DNA of 64,000 nt from Cyathus striatus. Taxonomy: Eukaryota > Basidiomycota > Agaricomycetes > Agaricales > Nidulariaceae. This document shows positions 35,992-48,662 of this stretch, one piece after another. Numbering within the stretch: position 1 is the stretch's first letter; each line of letters starts with the position of its first letter. The stretch covers positions 1,984,001 to 2,048,000 of the forward strand of contig JAOVFP010000015.1 of assembly GCA_025738555.1 (NCBI GenBank). Direction: 5' to 3'. Under the pieces are notes generated by a model that was not told where the DNA came from, made no database searches, and saw only the letters and a program-made list of their open reading frames with translations. A program made the position numbers and the translations under genes.

Positions 35992-38900
35992 GGGGTCAGG
36001 GGAGGAAGGAGAGGGAGATAAAGAGAGAGAGGACCAGCTGAAGAGGGGGTGATATGAGGGAGGGGAGGAGGGATGGGATGAGGCGGGAGAGAGACTAGAG
36101 TGAGTGTGTGCGAGAGGGTGTCGTCCATGACCAGATCATCATCATGCGATTCAACCACAACTCGTCCAAAATAGGAAGTTCATACTTAATTCTCCTTTGT
36201 TTTCCTTTTTTTCACTTCCCTATTCCGCTTCCGCCTCCCCCTATTCTTTGCATACCTCTCCTTCCAGCAAAATATACGCCCCCAACCATCCACACTCTGT
36301 ATTCTGCATTCTGCACTCAACCACCTCTGAATCCCCGCAGAACGCCTGGTTGCAGTCTCCTCTCCACTGAGACCAGCAATGAGATCATCACCATCACTTT
36401 TTTTGGAGAATTCGCCAAGGACATACTCTGACGCATTTCGGGAACAAGCCCCACTCCCAATGTGGCCTTTCATTTCGTTGCTTTCGACAGCGAGCAGACA
36501 TACAGTGCTCTCTATCACTGATCCCACAATGTTCTACCCATCCCCAACTCGCTCACATAGTGAATGACACATTCTTCCGAATATCAGCATCACCCTTCTC
36601 CTTCTCGTCTTCGTAATGCAGTTCAAACCACTGAACCAATCTATTAATACCTCATCCACCCGCCACACGGCCAGTTACATACCCACTGCCAAACTTACCT
36701 CCCAACCCTGCCATTGTAAAGCTGTAACCAGCCTCTTTTTCCTCCCTCGGATACCTCTCCCCGTCTACCGCAGTAATAATAGCTCCAACAGTCGTTCACG
36801 TACTTATTCTTAGCTCACTTGCACAATCCTAATCTTGTATTTCTCTTCCATTCAACTTCTTATTCTACCATTTCGCAACGCTTTTAATACGACTGGCCGA
36901 TCGTTGTCTAATTGCTGACCGCCGCCCAGTTCAAACGCGGCCACGCTATACCTTCCTGCGCATCGAGTGATTACCCCTCCCGGGCAAAACTTATTTGCGC
37001 AGCACCCCCGTGGGTGCATCGCGCGCCTTTCGGTACCTAGACAGAGAATCATCTATTCAGTTACCTTCTCGCCATATGGACTCGGTGACTAGACAGAGCC
37101 AATAGCATTTATTAAGTATCTTGTTCTCTCGTTCCCGCTCTCTGTCTCCAGCAAGCGCCTCCTCTTACATGTTTTCTGGCGGAACTCCCACACTTGCCCT
37201 TTGGCCTCAGCTGATACATCACGGACTAAACAGAACATTCTATTGTCTCAGCACCACTTCTTTGTTCATCACACCCCGTGGTTCTAGGAAAACACGCTTT
37301 AGTCATTATGCTAATATTCGCTGTCTGGACTCTATCGTATGCTTGCTTCCCTTTCTGGGCATATTCTCTGTTCTGGGTGAAGGTCTGCTATATCTGCTAT
37401 CACTCTGGGCTACCACCAATTATTAACTTCAATTATTACAACACTGTTGAAGTTCTTCATCTGTCTTTTAACTTTCATTCACATCCTCTGGTCCATCTTC
37501 TAGTCTGCTACCAACTTTGGTCCTCTCCCCAAATCACTATGTACAGCACCCCACGAAAGCTCAACGAAAAAATGAGGCCGTGAAGCAGCTATCCTTTTAA
37601 TATGATACCACTTCGCCGAACCAATCTCAAAGATGCTAATTAACTACGCACAGCACCCTTTCTATCTTCTGTACAATATACCCCTTTGTCAATATCCTGA
37701 TCTTCTGGCTCTGGCTTATCCCTCTGCCCCAAACCTCGCTCCTACAGCGTAGCACCGTAACATGCTCTACAGACAAACCCCGACCTCGGAGACAAGGTTC
37801 TATGATCACTGATCGGGTTCCACATTTTCTCGCAATCACGACCCCGTGATTGGAAAAACGTTTTTAATGAAGGACGTCTGTAGCGGTGCATTCCCTATGT
37901 GTCTCTATGGCCTTCGTCGGTCCTCGTCCCGACTTTACACTTATTCTATACTACCACGTAGTAAAGAACGCTCCGCAGACTCCTATAGATGAAGTATTGA
38001 TCCCAGGCGATATGGCAGCCTCTGCATGATACTCATCTACGAAGCAAATCAGGGCATGGTTCATTATTATGTTAATGAGCGTGGAAACGGCGTGCCAGCT
38101 CCATGAACTGCGAACCTCACAATTGTGCCTTTCAAACCTGTCAAAACGCATTATTTGATTAGCGCGCCGTTCAATTATCACCATTGATTCTGAACGAACG
38201 TGTACAAGGCGTAGGGTATGTTTTATTCCCAAATCTCCGTGCATCTCCTGTCTTAGATGACTTGAACACTGCATGCTCTCCCGAACTTTCCCATCAAACT
38301 GTGACACGGAAATGCGTACGCACGGCGTCCAAAGCCGCTGTCTTGCCAAGTACACTTCCGCTCGACGGACGGAGACACGCTGCACGTACGTCGTACGTCA
38401 ATAAGCTACCGTATTCTACCAATCCCTGAACGCGACGCGCGTGGCTACGAATTCTTATGAAAGGACTGGAAATTGCTGTGATGGCCCCTGAGGATCGTCA
38501 AAGGTTAGAACTTTGAGCTTGGAGTTCTGATGGAAGGATGTAAGAGAGCTAACGACCGCGTCCGAGCTCTCTTTGCTTTAATTCACTTATCTGATAATCT
38601 TCGCGACGGATATTCAATTTACTTGGTTCCAAGTAAGTGCATACTTACCAGTGTCCTACATCCTCGCCTTGTCCTCGCCACTTCGGCCACCGCAAGGCTG
38701 CGCATTCCGAAATAACTTCAACTTGAACTCTGTTCGCTCGTGCCTCCTCTCCCGGCCGTACCCCATTCCCCACGTCCAAGTCATCTCAAGTCAATTAAGC
38801 TCCCCGGCGAATAACTCCTCGAAGTTCGAAATAAGGAACAAAAATATCAAATTCGATTCCAAATTCGTAGAAGCGTCGGCAATGTATTCGGGTGCATTGG

Positions 38901-39503
38901 TTTCATAGGGGTTGGTAATTCGTAGCTTGAGTGATAAATGACACCCGAGGAATTTCCCCTATATCATGAATGGTATGTACTTGATTATTTTTATGAAAGG
39001 GATTTATATTTGGACTTGGGTTTTTGTGTTCGGGATGAAGTAATAGCGTTTGCCCTGCATGATACAGTACGTAGTACTTACTACAGTTTCACTTTGAAGG
39101 CATCATGCAGCTACCTAGAGTCTCTTCTCATAATCAAATAGCACTATGGCTTTCGATGGAAAGCTTGTATGTGGGATTGGGGGACCACAAAATTACTAGG
39201 CATGCCTACTCGCACTGAGCTACTCCGAGATTATGGCTACTTTCATGTAAAGCTAGTACAGCAGCCAATAAATTCCCCGTGGTAAGCATACAGACAAAGA
39301 CTTCCACCAAACTCCCACTCTGACTCGCCATCCGACGCCATCGCGACGATCCCAAGCATCATCGCCCCTTCCAACCGTCGTATTTCTATTCAAATTTACA
39401 CAGCTACCCGGAGTATATGCTTTGTTCTAAGATGGAAAATGTGCAAATAAGTAACCATTACATTTGATAGAGTAGTAAGACTCCAGACTAATCACATTCC
39501 ATT
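35992..39503. other. Intergenic region, 3.5 kb
   Basis: No gene is supported. The left side is the chitin synthase promoter (pyrimidine-rich on +, about 36050-36260). A small inverted repeat GCACCC/GGGTGC with a 4-base loop lies at 37002-37017. Scattered ORFs (37121-37583 plus, 37951-38385 minus) have no recognisable relatives. Confidence 0.45.
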
Positions 39504-40842
39504 CTAGTCAGGTTTCCGACGGACGGGGCTCAACGGAAATGTATCAAAAGGTGATTGCGCAATAGTTTTCTCCTCATCAAAGAAGTTGCTGTTATCGCCG
39601 CTCTGAGAAGAAACGGGTCTGTTGTCCGTTGGACTATGACGAGGAGATATATCTAGAACTCCGGGTAAAGAAAAGCGTATTCTGTTGATTTCCGCTGAAC
39701 TTTATCAGTCGCAATATTTTGGGAATATCTAGCACTACTCACAGGGTATTTCTGCGGGTGCACTTTCCGTGGAGTGGACTTCTGGGAATGTAGCCAACCC
39801 AACCAAAGAAGCAATGTAATTATATGCGGCGCGGTAATTCCTCCTTGCTTCAGCAGCAAATCCAAAGAAAGCAAAGAACATAAAAGCACATAGAACATTT
39901 AGCCACCTGTCGAACTCTAAGGATTTCCCTTCCAGTCCAAATCGCCATGTCTCTTCGGGAAACTGACCGACACCAGAAAAGCCAGAATGCGTGTCGTCCC
40001 ATCCTTTCCACGAAGAAATACCACTGTTTGCTATCTGCAGGCCAAGTATAATAGAGGATATAGGTACCACCCCTACTACTTGGCTCACCGCGAGAGCCGT
40101 GTGGCGAATGTATCTCGTGGATGGTATATTTTTATAGACCAGGACTTTTGCGATATCCGATCGTGCTTTTTTAAATGCGCTGATGGTAATGCATGAGTAG
40201 ACTGCAGTGGCAAGCCCAAGGATAATCGGAGGGACAGAAACAATGAAGATAGCGGGTGGGGTATAGTGGACAGAAGGCCAGCAACCAATTTGTTCATAGA
40301 TATTGAATCGGTTTTTTTGAACTATATAATCTGAAAATACAGAAAATATGGTTAATCAGTCCACTTGAGCACGAGCGAAATACTGAGGCGGTGTCCTACG
40401 CAATATCATGGCAATAATTGGTATTCCAAGGCCAATAGCGAGGTCTACATAAACCTCGCGACGTTTTTCCTTCTTGGTCACTGCAACTTGTTGCACGGAA
40501 GCAATGAGACACAGGCGGCGACTTATGCAGAGGCAGCAGGCGGGGACAGCCGTGTTCATACCTACTATGAACTTGGTTGAAATGTCACACCAGATAGGGC
40601 TGCGGTTTATGGAGTCCGTATTCCATACGACGGAGTTGACGAATTGGTTCAGACATGCCAGTCCAACCCATATCATGTACAAGCAAGTTCCCGCATTCCA
40701 AGCTTGGAGGGATTTTTAATAAGCAGCTTGACAATGGCATTAGAATTCTTAGCTTACCTTGAAGATGCCACGGCAATGGAATGGCACACATCACGAATCC
40801 AATAAAAGAAAATATGGAGAAGACATAGTTAGGAAATGGCAT
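39504..40842 (-). CDS. STE3-like pheromone receptor (copy 4)
   Basis: This is a seven-helix STE3-class receptor, opposite in orientation to the other three copies and 22 kb from them. Exons run 40842-40758, 40702-40400 (303 nt), 40330-39739 (592 nt) and 39681-39504, giving 385 residues. Motifs seen are FPNYVFSIFSFIG, AWNAGTCLYMIWVG, WCDISTKFIVGM, YVDLAIGLG, YIVQKNRFNIYEQIGC, NIPSTRYIRHT and FMFFAFFGFAAEA. The third exon is fully open even though no ATG lies near its beginning. The last donor is the weak GTAGTG. If it were skipped, translation would stop two codons later at 39735, removing most of the tail. The spliced tail has IRFSLPGV and ends LSPVRRKPD, matching the tail motif of copy 1. 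It is therefore probably functional. Confidence 0.92.
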
Positions 40843-41549
40843 CCTGATGAAGTCCAACTGCGAACGTCCAAGAAGTCTTGCCAGAGCGAAGAAATGGCGC
40901 CATTCGACGTACATAGCATAATATATATGCAAGCAACAGAGAAGACAAGAGATTACCTAGGGAGTATCTCTAGCCGGTGACAGTCTGAGAACCATGAGAC
41001 AGCAGAAACAATGTAATCAAAACAAACTGAACATAAATGTTGCTGTTCGGGAAATGTGAAACGGTGGGGCGTAGCACATGCCCTGAGCGCTTGAGCTACC
41101 GTAAGCGTTAGGTTTTCCTTTTATGAACCTTATTTGATTTAAGACTCGCCTTCAAGTTTGAAGCAAATATTTGAGGATGATAGCCTACAATATCTTGTAG
41201 AAAACCAGTTATAAAAACTGCAGCTATGAGAAAAGTGTATTCAATTAAAGATACCATAGTGAAGAGATTTGTACTTGTATACCTACGACCTTAGCGACGA
41301 GCGCTTGATGCGGACGCGTGACGGTTAAAACGTTAACTCACTGACGTGCGCTTAAGAATGTTGTATGGTACTTCACTCCGACTCCCATGGGTCATATAAT
41401 CTATCTCCAAATGCTTTGTTCAAGCTCAAGACAGAGACATTGTACAAAATTCCTTATTAGTTTTGAGCTCTATAATGCACTACGAAAAAAATGGTAACAA
41501 TAGTACAGCACAACGAAATCCTGTGTCCAACAGTAACAACTCACTGTCC
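40843..41549. other. Intergenic region between receptor 4 and ArgRS
   Basis: It is the promoter of receptor copy 4 and the 3' flank of the synthetase. No gene and no CaaX precursor were found. Confidence 0.5.
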
Positions 41550-43549
41550 TCACATCCTCTCCAACGGTCGGATGCTCAGCAACCTCATCGCACTACCCAG
41601 CACATCCCTAGCACTCTCATACAAGTACATCTTTGCGCGAGCTTTCTCAATATCCGGCTCGCCCTTCACGATAACCGCATCCCAGGCGCTCGAGATCGCA
41701 TGTGCAAGGCGGAACGCGAAAGTGACGATACCGCTGGGTTCATGTGTTTTATATGCTGTCTTGACAACGTCGGGGTAGCTACCGAGGAGGAGGGCAATTT
41801 CACGGGCTTGGTTATATTGTGAGAGGGATGAGGTATCGATTTCTGAGCGGGGAGGGAGGGGGACAAGGTTTGGGTTTTTGCGGGCAATGGAGGCGAGTCG
41901 GACGTGCGCGTATTGAAGATATGGGCCGGTGTCACCTTCGAAATTGAGCATGCGATCCCAATTGAAGGTATAGTTGTTGATACTATGCAGTGTCAATTTC
42001 AAAGGTACAGACAATGAAGGCAACGAGCTCACCGTTTGGGAGACATATCCTGAATCTTAATACCGGTAATACCAATTTCCTGACTGGTAACAATAGGATC
42101 TTCAATAGACTTGTACTTCTCTTCATTGCTCTGCATCTGCTCGTGCATCACATTTGCTGCTTCCTTGATGATCTCATTGAGAAAAACGACGGTTCCTTTT
42201 CGAGTGCTCATGCCTTGCACGAGGCCGTAGTTGACGTGAACGAGGTCCTTTGCCCAGGGGAATTCCATCAGTTCAAGGACCTTGAAGAACTGCTTGAGAT
42301 GGAGATCTTGTTGGGAGGAGACAACGTAGATCATCTTGTCGAACTTGTACTTCTCGTATCGCTCGATGGCACCACCGATATCACGCGTGAGGTAAATTGA
42401 AGTCCCGTCTGTAAACGTAGAAACCATTATACAGTTGAGAATAGCGAGAATAGTACAGAAACATACCCTTCTTCCTGACAACAGCCTTTCCCAACTTCCA
42501 CTTCTCCAAGTCAACTAACTTGGCACCGTCGGTATCCTCAATGAGTTTCATCTCGTTCAGCCTCTCAATGGCATAGTCCATCCACTTCTTGCCGACTTTA
42601 CTCTCGCCGGTGTACTCATCAAACTTGACGTTCAGCCTGGCATATTCTTCTTCGTACTTCTTCACGCTGAGTTCTCGCCAGACCCGCCAGTTCTTGAGAG
42701 CATCCTCGTCACCATCTTCCATGCGTTTAAACCACTTTGCAGCCTCGGCCTTAACGTTGGGATCTGCATCGGCGTCCTTGTTCACTTTGACGTAGACGTC
42801 GAAGAGATGTTTGATGGCATCTTTCTCGAGCTCTTCTTGGGAGCCATATTTTTCAAAACCGGTGGCGATCAAACCAAACTACACCTAGCATGAGTTTGAA
42901 CGAAAGACTAAGATACGGGAAAGGACGTACCTGGGTACCCCAATCACCGAGGTAGTTGAGGGAAACGACTTCCCACCCGCAAGCCTTGTACAAGTTGGCA
43001 AGGAACGCGCCGATGATAGTGCTTCGCAAGTGACCGACGTGGAATGACTTGGCGATGTTGGGAGAAGAATATTCGACGATGACTTTCTTTCCCTTGCCCA
43101 CGGAGTTGCTGCCGTACTCCGGTGCGTGCTCAGATTCATGAGTGAGGTGGTGTACTTGGTCGAGGACTTTCCGGATGAGAGTATCAGTGTTTAGCTTGAA
43201 GTGTAGAAAAACCCCGTCGTGCGAAACGGAGGCAACCCATTCGTCCGGTTGAAACTGTTGACAGGAAGCTTTAGGATCCACAGCGTATATGCACCGCACG
43301 GGGAAATTTACTCACCTGTTCAATGACCTTCTTAGCATGGTCGACGGGTTTCCCACCAAGCTTGAATCGAGGAAGTGCGACAGTAAAGTCTTCGCCTTTC
43401 TTTCCGTAGTCGACGCCGGTGTAGGCTTCCTCGACGCTAAGAGGAAGAGTTTCTGAGAGACGCTTTGCAATAGCGGTTCTGAAAGCATCCATGATGCAGC
43501 GTGAGGGATCAGTCCCTGAGATAACTGGTAATTCAGTCTTGGTAGCCAT
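41550..43549 (-). CDS. Arginyl-tRNA synthetase, cytosolic
   Basis: This enzyme charges tRNA-Arg with arginine (class I). The start at 43549 ([12 protein letters not shown]) is the first ATG with the conserved N-terminal domain; an upstream in-frame ATG at 43783 gives an unlike extension that could be a leader. Exons can be joined through five introns. The Arg_tRNA_synt_N domain ([15 protein letters not shown]) is followed by the catalytic [20 protein letters not shown], holding the HIGH-equivalent HVGH. The core continues with [31 protein letters not shown] and [31 protein letters not shown] holds the degenerate KMSKS loop typical of ArgRS. The C-terminal DALR anticodon-binding domain has [17 protein letters not shown] and ends RPLERM. 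The gene appears intact. Confidence 0.95.
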
Positions 43550-45070
43550 GAAGGTTTGTAGTCTTTTAATGCCGGGTAGCTTTTGTGAGTTTGAGCGGTG
43601 CTCAGTGAATGTCGGGTTTGAAAGACGATGAAATGGTCTCTTCTTTTCAGAGAACTTTATAATGTAGGGAGCGATACGAAAGGAAAGATATGGTGCAGGT
43701 GAACAAAGCGAGCGGAAAAGGAAAGCCAGTTTGAACCTATACTTGATTCCGTGAATCGATAAGACTTTTTCTTCCCGAGTCACAGAAGCTATATTCGGTA
43801 AGTCACGTGCGTGTGACTCAGTCTGAGTCTATCGTCTCGAGACTCGTCACTCAATCTCCTCTTGTTTTCCTACTACATACATAATGTCGATAAAATCTCT
43901 CAAGGATGGAAGAAAGTGGCGCATTGAACTCACCGTCGGCCAGGTTCCAAACGACACAAATCAGAAGTCCTCAGTATTCTACACGATACTCTTGGCTCTG
44001 GACTACTAGGATTTTGCTCACAGTCCCAAACAATCCTACCTGTTTCAAACATGAAAGATTCACCTGTCTCTCTATTGTCAAGGAAGCCCAATAGCATTTC
44101 TTGATATGAAGGAAGAAATCAGACGTACTTAATAGTAACTTCAAGAGCGAACATAAAAGTCTCATTACAGTGATTGCAAAGGAGGACAAGGAAAATAACC
44201 GTGGCGAGAGAAATGCGGATCAAGGCAGACGCGGAGGTGGAGTAGTGTAGGGTATGCCAGACAAGTCAATATAAATGGAAAGGCGGCATTGAGGGGGTAT
44301 ATTGAGGTACTGACGCCCCGAGGATCAGCGAAAATGGAGAGGAAACAAGAGGGAGGGTTAGTAAGTAGTATCGAAATGAATGTTTTTTTATCGTCACTCT
44401 ACAATACCAAAGTTATCATTCTCATAATTAGTCAGACTCATGTCGGATCTCGAAGCCAATTGCAAGCTTTCAACGTTGTCAACACGTGAAGCTCAGACTT
44501 GCTGAGCAGTGTAGTAGTGAGATCTTGAGAAACCGAATGCTCATTGGCGCGGAGTTGCGCGGATATCAGACTCGCTTACATAAACCGGCTCCGACTTCGA
44601 CCCTCTTCGACTCCGAGTCTCTGACACTTTTCTTCAGAACCGGAATTTACGGCCCTAAACTTCTGCTCAACTACTTTATTTTTCCGATTAGAATAATGTA
44701 GTTTCTCTTGTCACAATTTTCAGAAATGTGAGTTCCAATCCTACTTTAAACAAGTCTTGCAGCGATTACACTATACAGGGTTTCACAATGAGTCATGCCA
44801 CGATTCGAGTACAAGTGGATATGGATCGTTAAAGAATAAAGGCCTTCTCTGACGACCCGGAGGTGAGTTATCATTGCGCTAAGATCGAATTTTCGCCATT
44901 CCATCCTGAAAACTCCGAAAAGATGAAAGATCAAACGCGCCCGATCTGAAGAAAGGCAATGCCGAAACGCAGAAACAACTAAACACAGTGCAGACGGTGA
45001 ATAACTCAAGAGTCACTTCTAAGCCAGTCCACCGAAACGCGTTTCGCAGGCGCTTGGAAATGATATAAGG
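43550..45070. other. Intergenic region, divergent promoters
   Basis: This 1.5-kb stretch separates the divergent ArgRS and hydrolase genes. A 41-codon ORF at 43884 (plus) is the only notable short frame and has no recognisable relatives. No gene is supported. Confidence 0.45.
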
Positions 45071-46853
45071 TTGCCACCACCTATAGATCATCCGCCTCTT
45101 CCTTTCAGTATGCACGCACCGAGTACTACCACAGATGTATATTTCTCTTCTAAGCCGAAATATCTGCAGGTGAAATTCCCAGAGAGGAATAACGGTTTAG
45201 AACGAGTATCTCTCCAAGAACTGGTACGAATAAAATGTTCTAGCTTGCACAAACCATTTTATCCATCACGGTGGCTACGAAAGTGAGTACTTTCACGGTT
45301 TCGTTTTGATTTTAGCTGTATTTATATAACCTCGACTTATGTTAAAAAGCGGGCATCTCCAGACACTATACAACGTGTTTGGTAATTTCTCTCATGTTGA
45401 CCAGTTGTGGTACCGAAGGTTCGCCAAATAAACTTCGAAATCTGTAATCCATGTTATAGCATTACTAACAATACTACGTCAGGCAACTTTTAAATATAAC
45501 AGACGGAGGAACGATGTATGTCTAGTCGTGTTTACTTTTGTGGATATCGCACAAATATGTACGCGCTTATTGCTAGAGGATTAGATTTTGCACCCGTTAA
45601 CTTCGGAGAAATGGAGGATGACACACCAATTTTGGTAGTTGCTCACGGACTAACAGGAGGTGCGGAACACTAGAATTTTATTTGAAACATTCCAACTTAG
45701 ATGTAACCTAGGGTCTTATGAATCTTATCTACGTGCAATTGTTGCACCGGCTGTTGCACCTATAAAGGAAGGTGGATTGGGTTACCGGGCGGTAGTAATA
45801 ACATACCGCGGATGTAAGTTCGGCTAAGTTTGCAACATATAACCCTTATCTTATACAAACTTATAGGCTCCGGGATACCTTTGACAAGCCCCAAATTATA
45901 TACTGCTGGCCATACCGATGACTTTAGATTATGTCTGGCTTATATCCAACATTTGTATCCTCGAGCGCGACTGTTAGGAGTCGGCTTTTCTTTAGGCGCT
46001 AATATAATGACAAGATATCTGGCCGAAGAAGGAAGAAACAGTAGACTATGTTCTGCTATTTCTTTGGCATGTGTAACTTCATTTTGCTTTATACATAGCT
46101 TGTCTATTCTAACATCTTATCGACAGCCTTGGAACTTAGAATCTAATGAACAAGGGTTAGTCTAATTGTAATCTGACCCGGAGCACTAAAATTAACTTCT
46201 AATTTGTACATAGGTTAACAAATTCATTTCTGGGAAAGCATATATATTCACGGGGAATGGGAACGAATCTCCAATCCATCGTTCGAAAACACGAAAAGGC
46301 TCTTCGACAATTCCCTAATAATCCAATTTATAAAGAGCTTGATGCCACTCTGGCACTTCGTTTTCCAACACTCCAACTTTTCGACGATACCTTTACAAGA
46401 AAGGTTTGCGGGGAAACCCCATTGTTCCCGATGCCAACAGCAAACCATTATTACCAGTGGGCTTCTACGCACCACCTCTTGAGTGAAATTACAGTCCCGT
46501 ATCTTTCGATAAATGCAGAAGATGACCCAGTAGTCAAGATGATCCCGAAAGATGGTGGAAAAAATGGATCGGTGGTAATAGCACTAACACAAGGTGGAGG
46601 CCATCTTGGATGGTTTGAATTAGTAACATGGTGGAGAAGAGAGCGATGGACAACAAAGCCGGTGCTGGAATGGCTGAAACTGATGGGTGAGGAAGTAATA
46701 TTTGGAGATACAAGTGTGCAAGCGGAATCCACTTATAGAGATGACGAAGGTTTTATCAAAGAACTGAGGAAAGGCTCATTGGGATGTCGTGAGATGGGTC
46801 ATAGTGAACTGATTGATGGTAATAGGCGTTCTAAAAATGACGCGCCAGTGTAA
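45071..46853 (+). CDS. Alpha/beta hydrolase, EMB8/YheT (Eht1/Eeb1-like) family
   Basis: Relatives include yeast Eht1/Eeb1, which make and cleave medium-chain fatty acid ethyl esters, and plant EMB8. ATGs at 45071 and 45110 are both possible; the family resemblance begins after the second. Exons are short and seven or eight in number. Landmarks in order: GHLQTLYNVFG, an LNITDGGT strand, PILVVAHGLTGG (oxyanion hole region), VVITYRGCSG, HTDDFRLCLAYI, the nucleophile elbow GFSLGAN (Ser), SINAEDDPVV (acid Asp) and GGGHLGWFE (His). All three catalytic residues are present and the frame stays open after splicing, so the gene looks intact. It ends at 46853 with a Lys/Asp-rich tail. Confidence 0.9.
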
Positions 46854-47224
46854 TTATCTAGTTCAGGATATTTTTATTTTTACTTAAATCAGACTCCAGA
46901 CTCAATGATTCTGGCTAAGCCCTTTGTATGCAGTTGGCCTAGTCTAATTATCAGCAGTTCCACATTAATTACAGTATTATTATAAACACTGAACTAGTCA
47001 CCATATTACAATGATGTAATTGTACTTACGGATCTTGAACAATACGTGCCATTCCACGGCTCCGTATGAAAATTTCGTCGAAACCGTGCAATGATAGGTA
47101 CTCAGTATTTTCTATAGACTACCAATAAGCCAGTAAGTTATGTTTATAAAACATGGGAATTATCAATACATTGAACTTGATTTAGGCATCAAGTTTAACC
47201 ATACTGTCGATAGTGCTATAAAAT
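46854..47224. other. Intergenic region
   Basis: The hydrolase and the seven-helix gene converge here. AT-rich, nothing recognised. Confidence 0.5.
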
Positions 47225-48662
47225 TTACACGAAGAATTCAAATTTCCCTGTATAATCGCCTCGAAGCCTTAACCCGGAAAAGACTCGGGATCGGCATTTG
47301 AAGCACTTGAAGCCAAGCCTGTAAATCCTGAAGGCTTTCTTCTCTTTATTCGTTTCCAGAACATCCAGGTCTCCATTATCTCCTAAAATACAATATGAGA
47401 AACTGATAATAGTGGATACCCATTTATTCACCTTTTGTGTTCCAAATGCAAGAGCGACAAATGCAGGCACTATCGGAAGGAAGGTTTTCCAGAACGAAAG
47501 GATTTCTGACTCTTTGTCATGGGAAATTACAAATACGCTGATGCTAATTCGATAGAGTCGATTAGTTTTTGTGCTGTCATTAACAAAAGCCGTAATACCC
47601 TGCTGCTATTGCTGCCGCCAAAGTAAGACTACAAATTCGCAGATATAAGGACCAGGAAATCATGGGATTGTTATTACTGATTTCTTTAAATGCTGCCCAG
47701 TTTTTGCGTAGAAGAAGTCCAGCCCTAACTGATGCCATAATTCCTTTGTGAATTTGCTTTAAGTGTAAAACAACTTATAGTAGACGCACCTTCGTAGAAT
47801 AATCCAACGAGCGAGCACACCATGACTATTGCAGACGTAATGTAAGAGCTGCATGCGATAAACAGAACCCACAAATTAGGACTTCAAGTCATCATAAATA
47901 ATTTTGTTGTACATACGGTGCCTCGGTCGATGCGACATGACAGTAGGCAGGTAAAAATCTATCGCGTTTAACACCAGAAGGATCAGTGATAACCTAAATC
48001 ATAAGTTTTATTGATGGTCTTTCCTCACTGATTGTTTCATAAACTTACCAACATAACTACGATGAAAAGGAATATAAAAAATGCCCAAGGCGAGAGAATA
48101 AGCTGGAGTAAGACTAAGTATATGAGTATATTACATTTGATTTACGAGATGACAAACCACGTGGGCCAAGTAACATGATAGCTTTTTCTTATACAGTTCA
48201 GCCCGAAGTTGGAGATAGAACTAATGTGGTGTAAAATTAGACATCTCCTTCGTTGAAACCAGTATCATTGGTGCAATTTATCATACCTCAACTACCATAG
48301 AAGCAAATGCAAATGCAACACTGCAAGGGAGATATATACATAATATATGATATATTCTTAGACCTAAAGTGAACTCACAATGCTGGCCCAGCATATATTA
48401 TTGCTGCTTGGAGGAAGCATAATCCAAATGGTGGATCCGGACCCATTTGTCGGCCAAGGAGGAGGAGTAGAGACAGCGAATATGTAAAACAGGCAAGCAT
48501 TAGAGCGAACCAAGCTTTGCTGCGCTTTAGTTTAGCGCAGATGACTGTACCAAGAACCAGCGTGGTGAGAGTCATAGCTGCAATGGATACAGAATTGAAC
48601 AGAATAAGTTGAGTAGACACTGGCACTACGTTTGGCCTGGGATGACTTGCAACCGGCGACAT
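47225..48662 (-). CDS. Seven-helix membrane protein, GPCR-like (paralogue A)
   Basis: This is a member of a fungal seven-helix family that I cannot name but that recurs as paralogue B. The start at 48662 gives MSPVASHPRPN. Helix 1 is STQLILFNSVSIAAMTLTTL, followed by a basic CAKLKRSKAW and helix 2. The conserved GRQMGPDPPFGLCFLQAA and YAGPAL precede the first intron. Later exons give FYLQLRAELYKKK, LSPWAFFIFLF, DPSGVKRDRFLPAYCHVAS, then a helix with TSAIVMVCSLVGLFYEG. After that come VRAGLLLRKNW, ISWSLYLRICS, FVALAFGTQK and the C-terminal METWMFWKRIKKK. About nine short exons are implied. The Pro-Gly and Cys landmarks, seven helices and a basic tail suggest a receptor, possibly GPCR-like; the ligand is unknown. 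It differs from the STE3 family in all motifs. Confidence 0.72.

Noticed and set aside
37002..37017. Inverted repeat GCACCC/GGGTGC as terminator or regulatory hairpin
   Set aside because: Six-base stem only and no adjacent transcript end; chance level in this length.
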